Assembly: GCA_958369225.1 (NCBI GenBank)
Contig: CATXID010000007.1
Coordinates: 1 to 64,000 of the forward strand
Source: an uncultured Collinsella sp.
GTDB lineage: Bacteria; Actinomycetota; Coriobacteriia; Coriobacteriales; Coriobacteriaceae
Direction of reading: 5' to 3'
Length of the DNA: 64,000 bases
Shown here: positions 27,246 through 35,992 of the stretch, piece after piece
Position numbering within the stretch: the stretch's first letter is position 1
Layout: every line of letters starts with the position of its first letter
The notes under the pieces: generated by a model
The model's input: only the letters and a program-made list of their open reading frames with translations
Told to the model about the DNA's origin: nothing
The model's database searches: none
Made by a program: the position numbers and the translations under genes

Positions 27246-28064
27246 ATGGCACAGCAGCCGCAGGGCAAGCATATGGAAGTTAAGCATATGGGCGACTCGG
27301 ACAAAAAGCGTCGCGCCACGATACTCAAGGGCGTTTTCGTAGTGTTGTTGCTGGTCGCAGTCGGCTGCGGCGGCTACGTGCTCTATATGAATCATCTAGA
27401 GCAGCAGCGCGCCGAGGAGATGAGTGCAACAGGCAAGCCCGCCACGAAGGTCGAATCAAAGGGTAAGGAGCTGCCGGACAACCCCATCGACTTCGCTCCG
27501 CTCATTCAGGAGAATGCCGATATCTATGCGTGGCTCTACATTCCGGGTGCGGATATCAACACACCCTTGCTGCAGAGCACGACGGACGACCTGTTTTATC
27601 TGGACCACGACAAGGACGGCAAGTACGACCCCTACGGCACGGCGTTTAGTCAGATGGCAAACGCGCGCGACTTTAGCGATCCCGTCACGGTGATCTACGG
27701 TCATGTGAACGGCGGCGTGTTCCACAACTTGCATAACTTTGAGGACGCGGACTTCTTTAACGAGAACGGCGAGTTCTATATCTACACCCCGGGCCATATT
27801 CTGACGTACAAGATTGTCTCGGCCTATCAATATGACGACCGCCACATTCTCAACTCGTTTAACTTTGCCGACCCTGTCGTGCGCCAGGACTACTTTAATT
27901 CGGTCTGTAATCCGGACGCATTGCTCAAAAATGTACGTGACGGCGTGACACTTGATGCAGATAGTAAGATTGTGCAGTTGAGCACCTGCATGCTCGATAG
28001 TTCGCAGGGCAACTCGCGCTATATTGTCAGCGGTGTGTTAACAAGCGACCAGGAGACAAAATAG
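27246..28064 (+). CDS. Class B sortase
   Basis: A membrane-bound cysteine transpeptidase of 272 residues that attaches proteins to peptidoglycan. It has an N-terminal transmembrane helix (about 28-47), then the sortase fold. Catalytic His153 is in YGHVNGGVFHN, Cys248 in QLSTCML and Arg258 in GNSRYIV. The SLFQ-like NPIDFAPL and YAWLYIPGADINTPLLQ segments are those of SrtB-type enzymes. Its neighbour encodes a protein with an SPATG signal, its likely substrate. The larger LANTG protein at 47639 is another candidate. Confidence 0.92.
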   Translation: MAQQPQGKHMEVKHMGDSDKKRRATILKGVFVVLLLVAVGCGGYVLYMNHLEQQRAEEMSATGKPATKVESKGKELPDNPIDFAPLIQENADIYAWLYIPGADINTPLLQSTTDDLFYLDHDKDGKYDPYGTAFSQMANARDFSDPVTVIYGHVNGGVFHNLHNFEDADFFNENGEFYIYTPGHILTYKIVSAYQYDDRHILNSFNFADPVVRQDYFNSVCNPDALLKNVRDGVTLDADSKIVQLSTCMLDSSQGNSRYIVSGVLTSDQETK

Positions 28065-28066
28065 TC

Positions 28067-29344
28067 ATGAACCCCCGTGGCAAGCACTTTATCGATGCGG
28101 TGGATCCCGACGAAAATCAAGTAAACAATCCCGAGCAGCAGGTTCAGGATGCGGCGGAGCCTGTCGAGCCTCAATGGGAGACCAAAGGCACTCCGACGCC
28201 TCAACCTGACGAAAAATCCCAGAGCAAGGCCGAGGCTCCCTCCGACGCAACGGCAAAGACCGATGAAGCTGCGGCGCAGCCTGTTGATGAGGCAGAGTGG
28301 CCTTCGCTTGATGAGGCGGCACCTCAGCGTCGTCGACGCTCCAAAGAGTCGATTAAGCGCATCAAGCGCCGCCGCCGTATCCGCACGCTGCTGATCGTGC
28401 TGCTCGTGATTGGTGCGGTTGCTGCTGCCGGCTGGGGCTTTGTGAATCACAGCGTGAGCCAAGGCAAAAAGAAGATTGAGGAAAAGACCGAAAAGGTTAT
28501 TAAGGCCAAGGGCGACACCATTACCTATAACGGCAAGAAGTATGCGCTCAACAAGCATATGGCCACGGTGGCGTTTATCGGTTTTGATGGCCGCAATAAC
28601 GATGACGGCACCCAGAAGGGCCAGTCCGATACCGTGATGGTCGTAGCGCTTAATACAGAAACAGGTGAGGCCCGCGGCATTATCATCCCGCGTGACAGCA
28701 TGGTTGCCGTAGATACGTATTCCAATGGTTCGTTTGCCGGCCAGGTGACCGAGCAGCTGTGCTTGCAGTTTGCCTATGGCACCGATGGCGACAACTCATC
28801 GGCGCTGACGGCCGCCGCTGCCTCGCGCGTGCTCGATAACATTCCGGTCGACTATTACTACACGCTCAACATTGAGGGCGTGGCACCCATTAACGATTCC
28901 ATCGGCGGCGTAACGCTGGTACCCACGCAGACTGTGCCGGGCACCTCGGTGGTCGAGGGCCAGGAGACAACACTCTTTGGCAAGTCGGCCGAGAAGTACG
29001 TGCAGTGGCGCGACACGACGAATCTGACGTCTTCGCTGGATCGTACAGCGCGCCAGGTGAGCTACGTGCAGGCGTTTGCATCGAAGGTGCTCAGCAGTGC
29101 CAAGAGCAACCCTGCCATGCTCATCAACCTGTATCAGGCCATGGGCGACTATACGTGGACCAATTTGGGCCTCGATGAGTTCAGCTATCTGGCGACTACG
29201 ATGCTCGAGCACGGCCTGACTTCGTTTGATGTCGTGACGCTGCAGGGCACCATGCAGCAGGGCGACACCTTTGCCGAGTTCTATCTGGACCAGGACAACG
29301 TAAAGCAAACGGTCGTCGACACCTTCTATCATCCCGTTAATTAG
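28067..29344 (+). CDS. LytR-CpsA-Psr (LCP) family protein
   Basis: An enzyme that attaches glycopolymers (teichoic-acid-like or capsular) to peptidoglycan. The protein has 425 residues. An unusually long polar N-terminal tail (1-100, Pro/Glu/Gln/Lys-rich) precedes a basic patch and transmembrane helix (about 106-126). The extracellular LCP domain follows, with GFDGRN, the DTVMVVALN strand, the IIIPRDSMV arginine motif and DYYYTLNIEG. It starts two bases after the sortase gene, so the two are co-transcribed and act together in cell-envelope assembly. Confidence 0.9.
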   Translation: MNPRGKHFIDAVDPDENQVNNPEQQVQDAAEPVEPQWETKGTPTPQPDEKSQSKAEAPSDATAKTDEAAAQPVDEAEWPSLDEAAPQRRRRSKESIKRIKRRRRIRTLLIVLLVIGAVAAAGWGFVNHSVSQGKKKIEEKTEKVIKAKGDTITYNGKKYALNKHMATVAFIGFDGRNNDDGTQKGQSDTVMVVALNTETGEARGIIIPRDSMVAVDTYSNGSFAGQVTEQLCLQFAYGTDGDNSSALTAAAASRVLDNIPVDYYYTLNIEGVAPINDSIGGVTLVPTQTVPGTSVVEGQETTLFGKSAEKYVQWRDTTNLTSSLDRTARQVSYVQAFASKVLSSAKSNPAMLINLYQAMGDYTWTNLGLDEFSYLATTMLEHGLTSFDVVTLQGTMQQGDTFAEFYLDQDNVKQTVVDTFYHPVN

Positions 29345-29424
29345 CTGCCCAGGTGCCAGATGCCAACAGTAGCTCACTCGATGTCAGGCACCAACAGCGA
29401 GCGGCCCGCGCAGCGTCAACGGGT

Positions 29425-29446
29425 CCGCCGTTCGTTAGAACGGCGG
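29425..29446. repeat. 22-bp stop-codon palindrome, family F copy 2
   Basis: CCGCCGTTCGTTAGAACGGCGG, the reverse complement of the 12491 copy. On the minus strand its central TAA is the stop of the nitroreductase, so the last residues (VPPF) are read from the palindrome. Confidence 0.85.
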
Positions 29447-29962
29447 AACATACACCACGTTGTCACGGCGGGGTTTGGGCTCGGGTAGCGTGTCCTTGGC
29501 GTAGCCCAGAATGCAATTGCCTACACCGCGCAGGCTTCCGTCGGCGGGCAGACCCCACTTGGCCAGCAGTTCCAGTCCCTCGGGTGAGTCAAAGACCTCG
29601 TGCGCGCGGTGGATCCAACACGAATCAACGCCCAGCGCATAGGCTGCGTTGAGCAGGTTGCCCATGGCGAGCGAGCCGTCTTCCAGGTGCGTGGGCACGC
29701 TGCGGTCGACGAGCACCACCACAACGGTCTTGGCGCCGTAGAAGGGATCTCCCTCGCTGCCCATAACTTGTGCGTTGAGTTGCGAGAGACGCTCGACGGT
29801 TGCGGGGTCGGTAACGGCGACAAATGTCACCGGCTGGCGTCCCATGCCGCTCGGCGCGTACTGGCCGGCTTCGATAATGCGTGCGAGCTTCTCGGCCTCG
29901 ACAGGGCGATCGCTGTATTTGCGGCAGCTGCGGCGGTGGATGAGCGCTTCGATGGTCTCCAT
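29435..29962 (-). CDS. Nitroreductase-family flavoprotein
   Basis: An FMN-dependent NAD(P)H oxidoreductase of 175 residues. HRRSCRKYSDRPVEAEKL is the N-terminal FMN-phosphate-binding block. ALGVDSCWIHRAH and LGYAKDTLPEPKPR are the C-terminal blocks. The ATG 29962 follows AGGAGG. The expected family end is near NVVYV, so the last four residues (VPPF) come from the inserted 22-bp palindrome. The substrate is unknown (nitroaromatics, quinones or flavin-linked reductions). Confidence 0.88.
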   Translation of the reverse strand: METIEALIHRRSCRKYSDRPVEAEKLARIIEAGQYAPSGMGRQPVTFVAVTDPATVERLSQLNAQVMGSEGDPFYGAKTVVVVLVDRSVPTHLEDGSLAMGNLLNAAYALGVDSCWIHRAHEVFDSPEGLELLAKWGLPADGSLRGVGNCILGYAKDTLPEPKPRRDNVVYVPPF

Positions 29963-30252
29963 GGGTCCTCCTGACGTTGGTTTCGTTGCCTCGTTCTTAC
30001 CCGCCGAACCAAAACCGTAATCGCGCAGCCGGCCCCAAACAATGCAAGCTACCAAGTGGAAAAGTTGGTTTGCATAAAACTTCAGCCAGAATGTGATAAA
30101 CCGGTGGGATGGTTAAACGTTATATCCCGTCTACCCTGCGGTTTTTTACCACTTGCCTAAATGATGTGCGCATAAGCTCTGATAAAGGTTTTACTAAAGG
30201 AGCACCAACGTTTATCAACGCGCCATGGTGGCGCCGGGCCAGGAGGTAAATC

Positions 30253-30543
30253 ATGTTCCAGGCTGGAGATGTCGTCGAGACCGACTTCGAAGGATTTCTG
30301 AAGCTGCTGCGTTCCAAGACGCGCGCTTTTGTGTCGATTAACGATCACGAGTACTACATCACGCACACCGATGGCTATTGGCGTGTTCAGGATTGCGAGG
30401 CCCTCAACGATAAGGGCCACTTTACTGACTGCTCCGAGCTGGTCAACACGGTCTGCGAGGTCGTCGAACTGCCGTGGATCTGCGGCAAGAGCCTGCACGA
30501 CAGCTTCTCGGGCGCCACGGTCTACGAGGCCGTCGCTGCTTAA
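30253..30543 (+). CDS. Small conserved acidic protein of unknown function
   Basis: A soluble protein of 96 residues that I do not recognise. It has no signal or membrane segment and is acidic, with cysteines in RVQDCEA, TDCSEL, VCEV and WICGKS. A VSINDHEYYITHTDGYWRVQ beta-rich segment suggests a small barrel-like fold. The start has a strong GGAGG at good spacing, and a GC-rich terminator follows at 30570, so it is a true single-gene unit. The 197-bp upstream region contains an AAAGGAG (30196) with no start codon at a suitable distance, and a small GGCGCC dyad. Confidence 0.72.
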   Translation: MFQAGDVVETDFEGFLKLLRSKTRAFVSINDHEYYITHTDGYWRVQDCEALNDKGHFTDCSELVNTVCEVVELPWICGKSLHDSFSGATVYEAVAA

Positions 30544-30569
30544 CAGCCAACACTTGATATTCTCTCGCA

Positions 30570-30607
30570 ACCGCCGGCGCCGCCCCCCGCGCCGGCGGTC
30601 TTTTTTG
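30570..30607 (+). terminator. Terminator after small conserved gene
   Basis: ACCGCCGGCGC and GCGCCGGCGGT around CGCCCCCC, followed by six T. Confidence 0.9.
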
Positions 30608-30648
30608 TCGATATGCTTATGAAGAGCCGACCATAAACAACGAACTTG

Positions 30649-30707
30649 TTGACGATAGTCAAAACTCGGACTAATGTAGAGATATGAATTGGTCAAAACT
30701 CGGACTA
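30649..30707 (+). promoter_or_regulatory. Promoter and duplicated operator of the marR-ABC operon
   Basis: TTGACG (30649-30654), a 17-nt spacer and TAATGT (30672-30677) make a near-consensus promoter. GTCAAAACTCGGACTA occurs twice (30658-30673, 30692-30707), 34 bp apart, about three helix turns. Each copy contains a TAGTC/GACTA-type dyad. One copy covers the promoter spacer and -10, and the other lies downstream, the expected layout for MarR autorepression. Confidence 0.7.
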
Positions 30708-30723
30708 TCGAATGGTGGGAGAG

Positions 30724-31224
30724 ATGAATAGTGCAGTTAGCCCGGTCGATTTCGACCGGATGCTCAACGGGCTTGTCCGTATCTATTCGGAGTTCGCACG
30801 CACCTGCGGTCTTTCGGACTGCGCCTACTGGATGCTCGTCGACACGAGTGCAGCGGGCGGCAGCGTTGCCGTGAGTCGGCTGACGAGTGAATGGTTCTAC
30901 AGCAAACAGACCATCAATTCGGCGATTAAGACGCTTAGGGCGCGAGGGCTTGCGACGTTGGAGTTTGCCGAGGGCAGTCGTAAGAACAAGGTTGTGCGAC
31001 TGACCGAAGAAGGCGTGCGGTTTGCCAAGCGCTACGCGTTGCCGGCGCAAAAAGCCGAGCAACAGGCATTCGAGGCACTCGAGCCGTGGGAACAGCGCGA
31101 GATCATGCGCTTGGTCGGTAAGTTCTCCCATGTTCTTAACGAAGAGTGCGAGGCATTTAAACGGCAAGTGGCCGCCGAGAACGAGGCTGACGATAAGGGC
31201 GAGGGGGACACATGCGACTCTTAA
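30724..31224 (+). CDS. MarR-family transcriptional regulator
   Basis: A winged-helix regulator of 166 residues. The DNA-binding part (SRLTSEWFYSKQTINSAIKTLRARGLATLEF) is followed by the wing (SRKNKVVRLTEEG) and flanking dimerisation helices. It overlaps the first ABC exporter gene by 13 bp, so the three genes form one operon. The duplicated operator just upstream suggests autorepression and ligand-induced export. The start could be the ATG at 30712 (4 residues longer); GGGAG lies very close to 30724, so neither is ideal. Confidence 0.86.
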   Translation: MNSAVSPVDFDRMLNGLVRIYSEFARTCGLSDCAYWMLVDTSAAGGSVAVSRLTSEWFYSKQTINSAIKTLRARGLATLEFAEGSRKNKVVRLTEEGVRFAKRYALPAQKAEQQAFEALEPWEQREIMRLVGKFSHVLNEECEAFKRQVAAENEADDKGEGDTCDS

Positions 31225-32948
31225 TGAGGTTTATGAGGCCGTACCGCGGTCTGATTGCGGTGACGCTGTTTGCGGTGCTGATAGATAACGTCGGCACGCT
31301 GTTGGTTCCCACGATGCTGGCGAACATGGTCAACACCGGTATTACCACGGGCGATATCGACTATATTTTACGCAACGGCCTGTACATGCTTATCGCGACC
31401 GGCATGGCCAGCGGCGGCACGGTGCTGGGCTGCTATCTTTCGGCGCGCCTGGCCGCCAACGTGGCCTGCGATATCCGCAATGCCGTGTACGACAAGTCGC
31501 TCGAGCTGTCCGCTAGCGACTTTGAACGCTTTGGCACGGGTTCGATGATCACGCGCTCGCTCAACGACATCAACGTGATTCAGCAAGCTGTCCTTCAGAC
31601 GATTCAGCTGGTGCTGCCGGTGCCGTTCTTGGCCGTGGCAGGCATCATTTTTGCTTGGTTCATCGATCCCGCCATGGGCACGCTGCTGGGCGTAGTCGTT
31701 GCGATCGTGCTGGTGGCGGCGGTCTTTACCGTTGCCAACGCCGCGCCGATCTTTATGCGCCTGCAGAGCTTTATCGACCGCATGAACGTGGTGCTGCGCG
31801 AGAACATCGTGGGCGTGCGCGTCATCCGCGCATTTAACAAGGAGCGCCACGAGGAGCAGCGCCTGGACGAGGTGTTTAGCGATTACGCGGCCAACGCCAT
31901 CAAGGTCAATCACCTGTTTGTGGGTCTCGACAGCTCCAGCTTCTTTTTGATGAATATCGCCGAGGTGGCGGTGCTGTGGGTGGGTGGCAACCGCGTGGGC
32001 GTCCACGCCATGCAAATCGGCAGCATCTCGGCCGTGTTGGAATACGCGATCTTGATCCTGTTCTTTGTGATGATGGCGCAGATGGTGATTCTGACGCTTC
32101 CGCGCGCTGCGGCGTGCCTCAACCGCGCGCAACAGGTGCTCGAAATCGAGCCGAGCATTGTGGACGGCAAGGCTACGCTGGATACGTGCGTGGCGGAGCC
32201 TGTTGACGGTGCCGATGCGGTTGCCGTGTTCGACCATATGTCGTTCCGTTTTGACGATGCCGACGAGGACACCCTGTGCAACCTGAGTTTTGCCTGCCGC
32301 CGTGGCCAGACCACGGCGATTGTAGGCTCGACGGGTTCGGGCAAGTCGACGGTGGCCAAGCTCTTGCTTCGCTTCCACGATGCCACGAAGGGCGCCATTC
32401 GCCTGAACGGCGTCGACCTGCGCGACCTTTCGCAAGACGACATCCGCGGGCGTATCGCCTATGTGCCGCAGAAGGCGTGGCTGTTCTCGGGCACCGTTGC
32501 AAGCAACCTGCGCTTTGGCAACGAAGGCGCGACCGAGGCTGACATGCTCCATGCGCTGGAGGTTGCCCAGAGCACCTTTGTGCTCGATCAGCCGCAGGGG
32601 CTCGATACACCGGTATCCCAGGGCGGTACGAACTTCTCTGGCGGTCAGCGTCAGCGCCTGGCCATTGCCCGTGCGCTCATGAAGCATGCCGATCTATATA
32701 TCTTCGATGACAGTTTTTCGGCCCTGGACTTTAAGACCGATGCCGCCCTGCGCCATGCGCTGCAGGACGAGACGCGCGATGCCGCGGTGCTCATCATCGC
32801 CCAGCGCATCTCGACTATTTTGCATGCCGATCAGATCGTGGTGCTCAAAGACGGCGAGATTGTGGGCCTAGGCACGCACGACGAGCTCATGGAAACCTGC
32901 GAGGTGTACCGCGCTATCGCGGAATCGCAGATGAAGGGAGGTGAGTAG
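31212..32948 (+). CDS. ABC exporter half-transporter, degenerate-site subunit
   Basis: A type IV ABC exporter of 578 residues, with six membrane helices followed by an ATPase. Walker A is GSTGSGKST and the signature is FSGGQRQR. Walker B reads YIFDDSFSALD, with Asp in place of the catalytic Glu. The H-loop is also altered (IIAQRIST has Gln in place of His). These are marks of the degenerate-site partner of heterodimeric exporters such as TM287/288 or BmrCD. It pairs with the next gene, which has canonical residues. MarR control suggests drug, bile-acid or metabolite export. Confidence 0.92.
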   Translation: MRLLMRFMRPYRGLIAVTLFAVLIDNVGTLLVPTMLANMVNTGITTGDIDYILRNGLYMLIATGMASGGTVLGCYLSARLAANVACDIRNAVYDKSLELSASDFERFGTGSMITRSLNDINVIQQAVLQTIQLVLPVPFLAVAGIIFAWFIDPAMGTLLGVVVAIVLVAAVFTVANAAPIFMRLQSFIDRMNVVLRENIVGVRVIRAFNKERHEEQRLDEVFSDYAANAIKVNHLFVGLDSSSFFLMNIAEVAVLWVGGNRVGVHAMQIGSISAVLEYAILILFFVMMAQMVILTLPRAAACLNRAQQVLEIEPSIVDGKATLDTCVAEPVDGADAVAVFDHMSFRFDDADEDTLCNLSFACRRGQTTAIVGSTGSGKSTVAKLLLRFHDATKGAIRLNGVDLRDLSQDDIRGRIAYVPQKAWLFSGTVASNLRFGNEGATEADMLHALEVAQSTFVLDQPQGLDTPVSQGGTNFSGGQRQRLAIARALMKHADLYIFDDSFSALDFKTDAALRHALQDETRDAAVLIIAQRISTILHADQIVVLKDGEIVGLGTHDELMETCEVYRAIAESQMKGGE

Positions 32949-32949
32949 C

Positions 32950-34953
32950 ATGTCCGAGGAGCTCAAGAAGCAGGGCGTCGCCGATGGCGCCGCGGTTACA
33001 GAGGTAGTCGAGGAGACGGGCGCCACGCCCGACCTGGACGAAGCCGCCAAGGCAGCGACGGAGCGCGAGGCTCGCCGCCAGGCACTCTACGAGGAAAATG
33101 AGCGCGCCGAGGACGAGCGCGCCCGCGCCGAGGCGGAGCGCATGCGCGACGTTGACGACGAGGACGAGGACGAGACGCCCCGCGACACCTGGGCGACGGT
33201 GCGCCGCCTGTGGAGCGAGGCCGCCGGCGACCATTGGCGCTTTTATATTGTGTTCGCGAGCATCGTGTTCTATGTCATCTTTAACACCGCGGCGCCGGCT
33301 TACAGCGCCCGCGTCATCGATGAGCTGTGGGGGCACATGAAGCTGGCGTTTGCCAACAACACAACCTTCAGCATTACCTGGGAGAACTGTGGTAGGACCA
33401 TCTTCATCTACTTTATGATCTGGACTGCCGCCGCCTCGTTCTACGCACTCCAGAGCTTTTTGATGTCGAGCGTTGCCGAGCGCCTCAACCTGCGCCTACG
33501 CAACCGCATCGCACAAAAGCTCAACCGTCTGCCGCTTGCCTACTTTGACGCGCATCGTCCCGGCGCGGTCGTCAGCCGTGCGACCAACGACTTAGACAAG
33601 ATGTCCGAGAGCATGCAGCGCGGCTTGCTGCAGCTTCTGGTGTCGATCGGTACCGTGGTGGGCGCCGTGAGCGTGATGTTCGTGTTTAGCGTGCCGCTCA
33701 CACTTGTCTTTTTGTTCTTTACGGCACTTTCGCTGCTGGTGACGAAGGTCGTGTCGCGCCGCACGCACGATGTGACGGGCGAGCGCCAGGAGTGGGTGTC
33801 CAAGATTACGAGCGCGGTCGAGGAAGGCTACTCGGGCCGTCTGGTGATCCGTGCGTTTAACCGCGAGCGCCAGAGCTCTGCCGAGGTACACGAGGCTTCG
33901 AAGGAGCTGGCGCGCGTGAGCACCAAGGCCGACTTTATGATTAACGCCGTCGGTCCCGCGGTGCGCTTTATCGGCCGCTTGGCGCAAATCGTGATTGCGC
34001 TGGTGGGCTGCAGCATGTTGGTTGCCGGGCATATGACCGTCGGCGTGTTCCAGGCGTTCTTCCAGTTTATCTATGAGGCGTCCGAGCCCATGACGCAGCT
34101 GTCGTTTACCTTTAACTCGCTACAGAGCGCGCTGGCGAGCGCCGAGCGCGTGTTCGACCTGCTCGACGAGTCCGAGATGGAAGCCGATCCGTTGCCGGCG
34201 GCCGCCGCCAAGCTGCCGGGCAAGGTGGAGGGCCGTGTTGCCTTTGAACACGTGCGTTTTGGCTATGCGCCCGACAAGCCGCTCATGCGCGACGTGTCGT
34301 TTGCCGCCGAGCCGGGCCAAAAGATCGCGGTGGTGGGAACCACGGGTGCGGGTAAGACCACGCTCATCAACCTGCTCATGCGCTTCTACGAGATCGACGG
34401 TGGCCGCATTACCCTCGACGGTGTGGACACGAGCCGTATGGACCGCGGCGAGCTGCGCCAGCAGTTTGGCATGGTGTTGCAGGACGCCTGGCTGTTCGAT
34501 GGCACCATTGCCGAGAACATCGCCTATGGCTGTCCCGAGGCGACGCGCGAGGAGATTGTCGCGGCCGCACGTGCCGCTCAGGTTGACTTCTTTGTGCGCA
34601 CTATGCCGCAGGGCTACGACACGCGTGTGGCTAACGATGCCGAGAGCATCAGCCAGGGCCAACGTCAGCTGCTGACCATCGCGCGCGTGCTGCTCAACAA
34701 CCCGGCGATCCTCATCCTGGACGAGGCGACGTCGAGTGTGGACACGCGCACCGAGCTCGCCATCGGCCGCGCCATGGACGCGCTCATGCGTGGGCGCACG
34801 AGCTTTGTGATCGCGCATCGCCTGTCGACGATCGTGGATGCCGATCTCATCCTGGTCATGGATCACGGCAATATCATTGAGCAGGGTACGCACAAGGAGC
34901 TGCTGGCTGCCGAGGGCGCTTATGCCGACCTCTACCTAAGCCAGTTCGCATAA
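32950..34953 (+). CDS. ABC exporter half-transporter, catalytic subunit
   Basis: A partner half-transporter of 667 residues. An unusually long acidic, charged N-terminal extension of about 90 residues (EEETGATPDL, DVDDEDEDE regions) precedes six membrane helices. The ATPase has Walker A GTTGAGKTT, signature ISQGQRQL, Walker B LILDEATSSVD with the catalytic Glu, and H-loop VIAHRLST. GGAGG ends 8 bp before the ATG at 32950; the GTG at 32941 overlaps it. The gene overlaps the previous stop region tightly, fitting stoichiometric synthesis. Confidence 0.92.
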   Translation: MSEELKKQGVADGAAVTEVVEETGATPDLDEAAKAATEREARRQALYEENERAEDERARAEAERMRDVDDEDEDETPRDTWATVRRLWSEAAGDHWRFYIVFASIVFYVIFNTAAPAYSARVIDELWGHMKLAFANNTTFSITWENCGRTIFIYFMIWTAAASFYALQSFLMSSVAERLNLRLRNRIAQKLNRLPLAYFDAHRPGAVVSRATNDLDKMSESMQRGLLQLLVSIGTVVGAVSVMFVFSVPLTLVFLFFTALSLLVTKVVSRRTHDVTGERQEWVSKITSAVEEGYSGRLVIRAFNRERQSSAEVHEASKELARVSTKADFMINAVGPAVRFIGRLAQIVIALVGCSMLVAGHMTVGVFQAFFQFIYEASEPMTQLSFTFNSLQSALASAERVFDLLDESEMEADPLPAAAAKLPGKVEGRVAFEHVRFGYAPDKPLMRDVSFAAEPGQKIAVVGTTGAGKTTLINLLMRFYEIDGGRITLDGVDTSRMDRGELRQQFGMVLQDAWLFDGTIAENIAYGCPEATREEIVAAARAAQVDFFVRTMPQGYDTRVANDAESISQGQRQLLTIARVLLNNPAILILDEATSSVDTRTELAIGRAMDALMRGRTSFVIAHRLSTIVDADLILVMDHGNIIEQGTHKELLAAEGAYADLYLSQFA

Positions 34954-34954
34954 G

Positions 34955-34982
34955 GTGACAAGGGGACAGTCCCGCATGTCAC
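34955..34982. repeat. Short GGGGACAG-class dyad
   Basis: GTGACA and TGTCAC flank AGGGGACAGTCCCGCA just after the exporter stop. It is related to the hairpin at 55668. Confidence 0.6.
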
Positions 34983-34991
34983 ATCGAAAAG

Positions 34992-35029
34992 AAGGCACGC
35001 CGGGGGCGGATTCCCTGGCGTGCCTTTTG
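34992..35029. terminator. Bidirectional terminator between exporter and cysE
   Basis: AAGGCACGCC and GGCGTGCCTTTT pair around a loop of about 17 nt, between convergent stops at 34953 and 35065. Confidence 0.85.
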
Positions 35030-35064
35030 TGTTGGCGTTCATGCTGTGGCGGTTGCCCGCGGCC

Positions 35065-35769
35065 CTAGCGCTCGTCCACGAGCTTGGCGACGAGGGCTTT
35101 GAGCTCGGCCACCTCTCGCTCGAGTTCCTTGACGCGGCGGGCGTTCTCGGTGATGCCCTGACGGTTGAGGGCGCTCTGCTCGGCGGCATCGTCGGGCATG
35201 TACTCGCGATGCTGTTTGGCGTCGAAGCTCTCCTCGAACACGCGGCAGCCGTTGCGCTTGATGATACGCCCGGGCACGCCCACGACGGTGCAGTTGTCAG
35301 GCACGTCCTTGACGACGACCGAGTTGCCGCCGATCTTGACGTTGTTGCCAATGTGGATGTTGCCAAGCACCTTGGCGCCCGTGCCCACCGTGACATTGTT
35401 GCCCAGGGTGGGGTGGCGCTTGCCGGTCTCGTTGCCGGTGCCGCCGAGCGTGACGCCCTGGTAGAGCACACAGTTGTCGCCCACGATGGCAGTCTCGCCA
35501 ATAACGACGCCCATGGCGTGGTCGATAAAGAAATGCTTGCCGATCTGCGCAGCGGGATGAATCTCGACGCCGGTGATGTGGCGGGTGATTTGCGAGAGCA
35601 CACGGGCGAGCGAGCGATGACCGTGCTCCCAGAGCCAGTGCTCGGGCACGTGGTTCCACTTGGCGTGCAGGCCAGGATAGGAAAGGAAGATGACTAGACC
35701 ATTTTGCGCGGCGGGGTCCTGTGCCTGGACGGTCTTGATGTCCTCGCGAATGGTATTGATAAAGCTCAC
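35065..35769 (-). CDS. cysE: Serine O-acetyltransferase
   Basis: Makes O-acetylserine from serine and acetyl-CoA, the entry step of cysteine synthesis. It has 234 residues. The N-terminal helical part is short, as in Gram-positive/EpsC-type enzymes. The left-handed beta-helix hexapeptide repeats run from GVEIHPAAQIG through GNNVKIGGNSVVVKDVPDNC, with HAMGVVIGET catalytic His and the VGVPGRIIKR end. An extra C-terminal region (about 180-234) ends in a coiled-coil-like ELEREVAELKALVAKL helix. The GTG at 35769 has GGGAGG upstream; longer frames are non-coding. CysK is not in this window. Confidence 0.93.
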   Translation of the reverse strand: MSFINTIREDIKTVQAQDPAAQNGLVIFLSYPGLHAKWNHVPEHWLWEHGHRSLARVLSQITRHITGVEIHPAAQIGKHFFIDHAMGVVIGETAIVGDNCVLYQGVTLGGTGNETGKRHPTLGNNVTVGTGAKVLGNIHIGNNVKIGGNSVVVKDVPDNCTVVGVPGRIIKRNGCRVFEESFDAKQHREYMPDDAAEQSALNRQGITENARRVKELEREVAELKALVAKLVDER

Positions 35770-35798
35770 CGGCCGCCCTCCCTTAGCGCCATGGCAAT

Positions 35799-35823
35799 GC
35801 GATTCACTAAAGTATAGCGATTC
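35799..35823 (-). promoter_or_regulatory. cysE promoter with direct-repeat operator
   Basis: On the minus strand TATACT (35811-35816 complement) is a good -10. GAATCGC is repeated on each side (35799-35805 and 35817-35823 complement), 18 bp apart, so bound protein would cover the -10. The block shares CACTAAAGT and GATTC with the importer region near 10748. Confidence 0.5.
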
Positions 35824-35992
35824 GCTAGGGATTAGGAAGGACAATCTTGGCGGCATTGCGCAACAGGTGTCAGTTATGCAAACTTGCTGGTAATGAAGTA
35901 GGACTTTTGAGGGGTTTGGCCCGTGCTCGCGCAGCAACCGTATACTGGTCAACTTGGACGTATCCGCGCCCACAACTGAGAGGTTTTACTTC

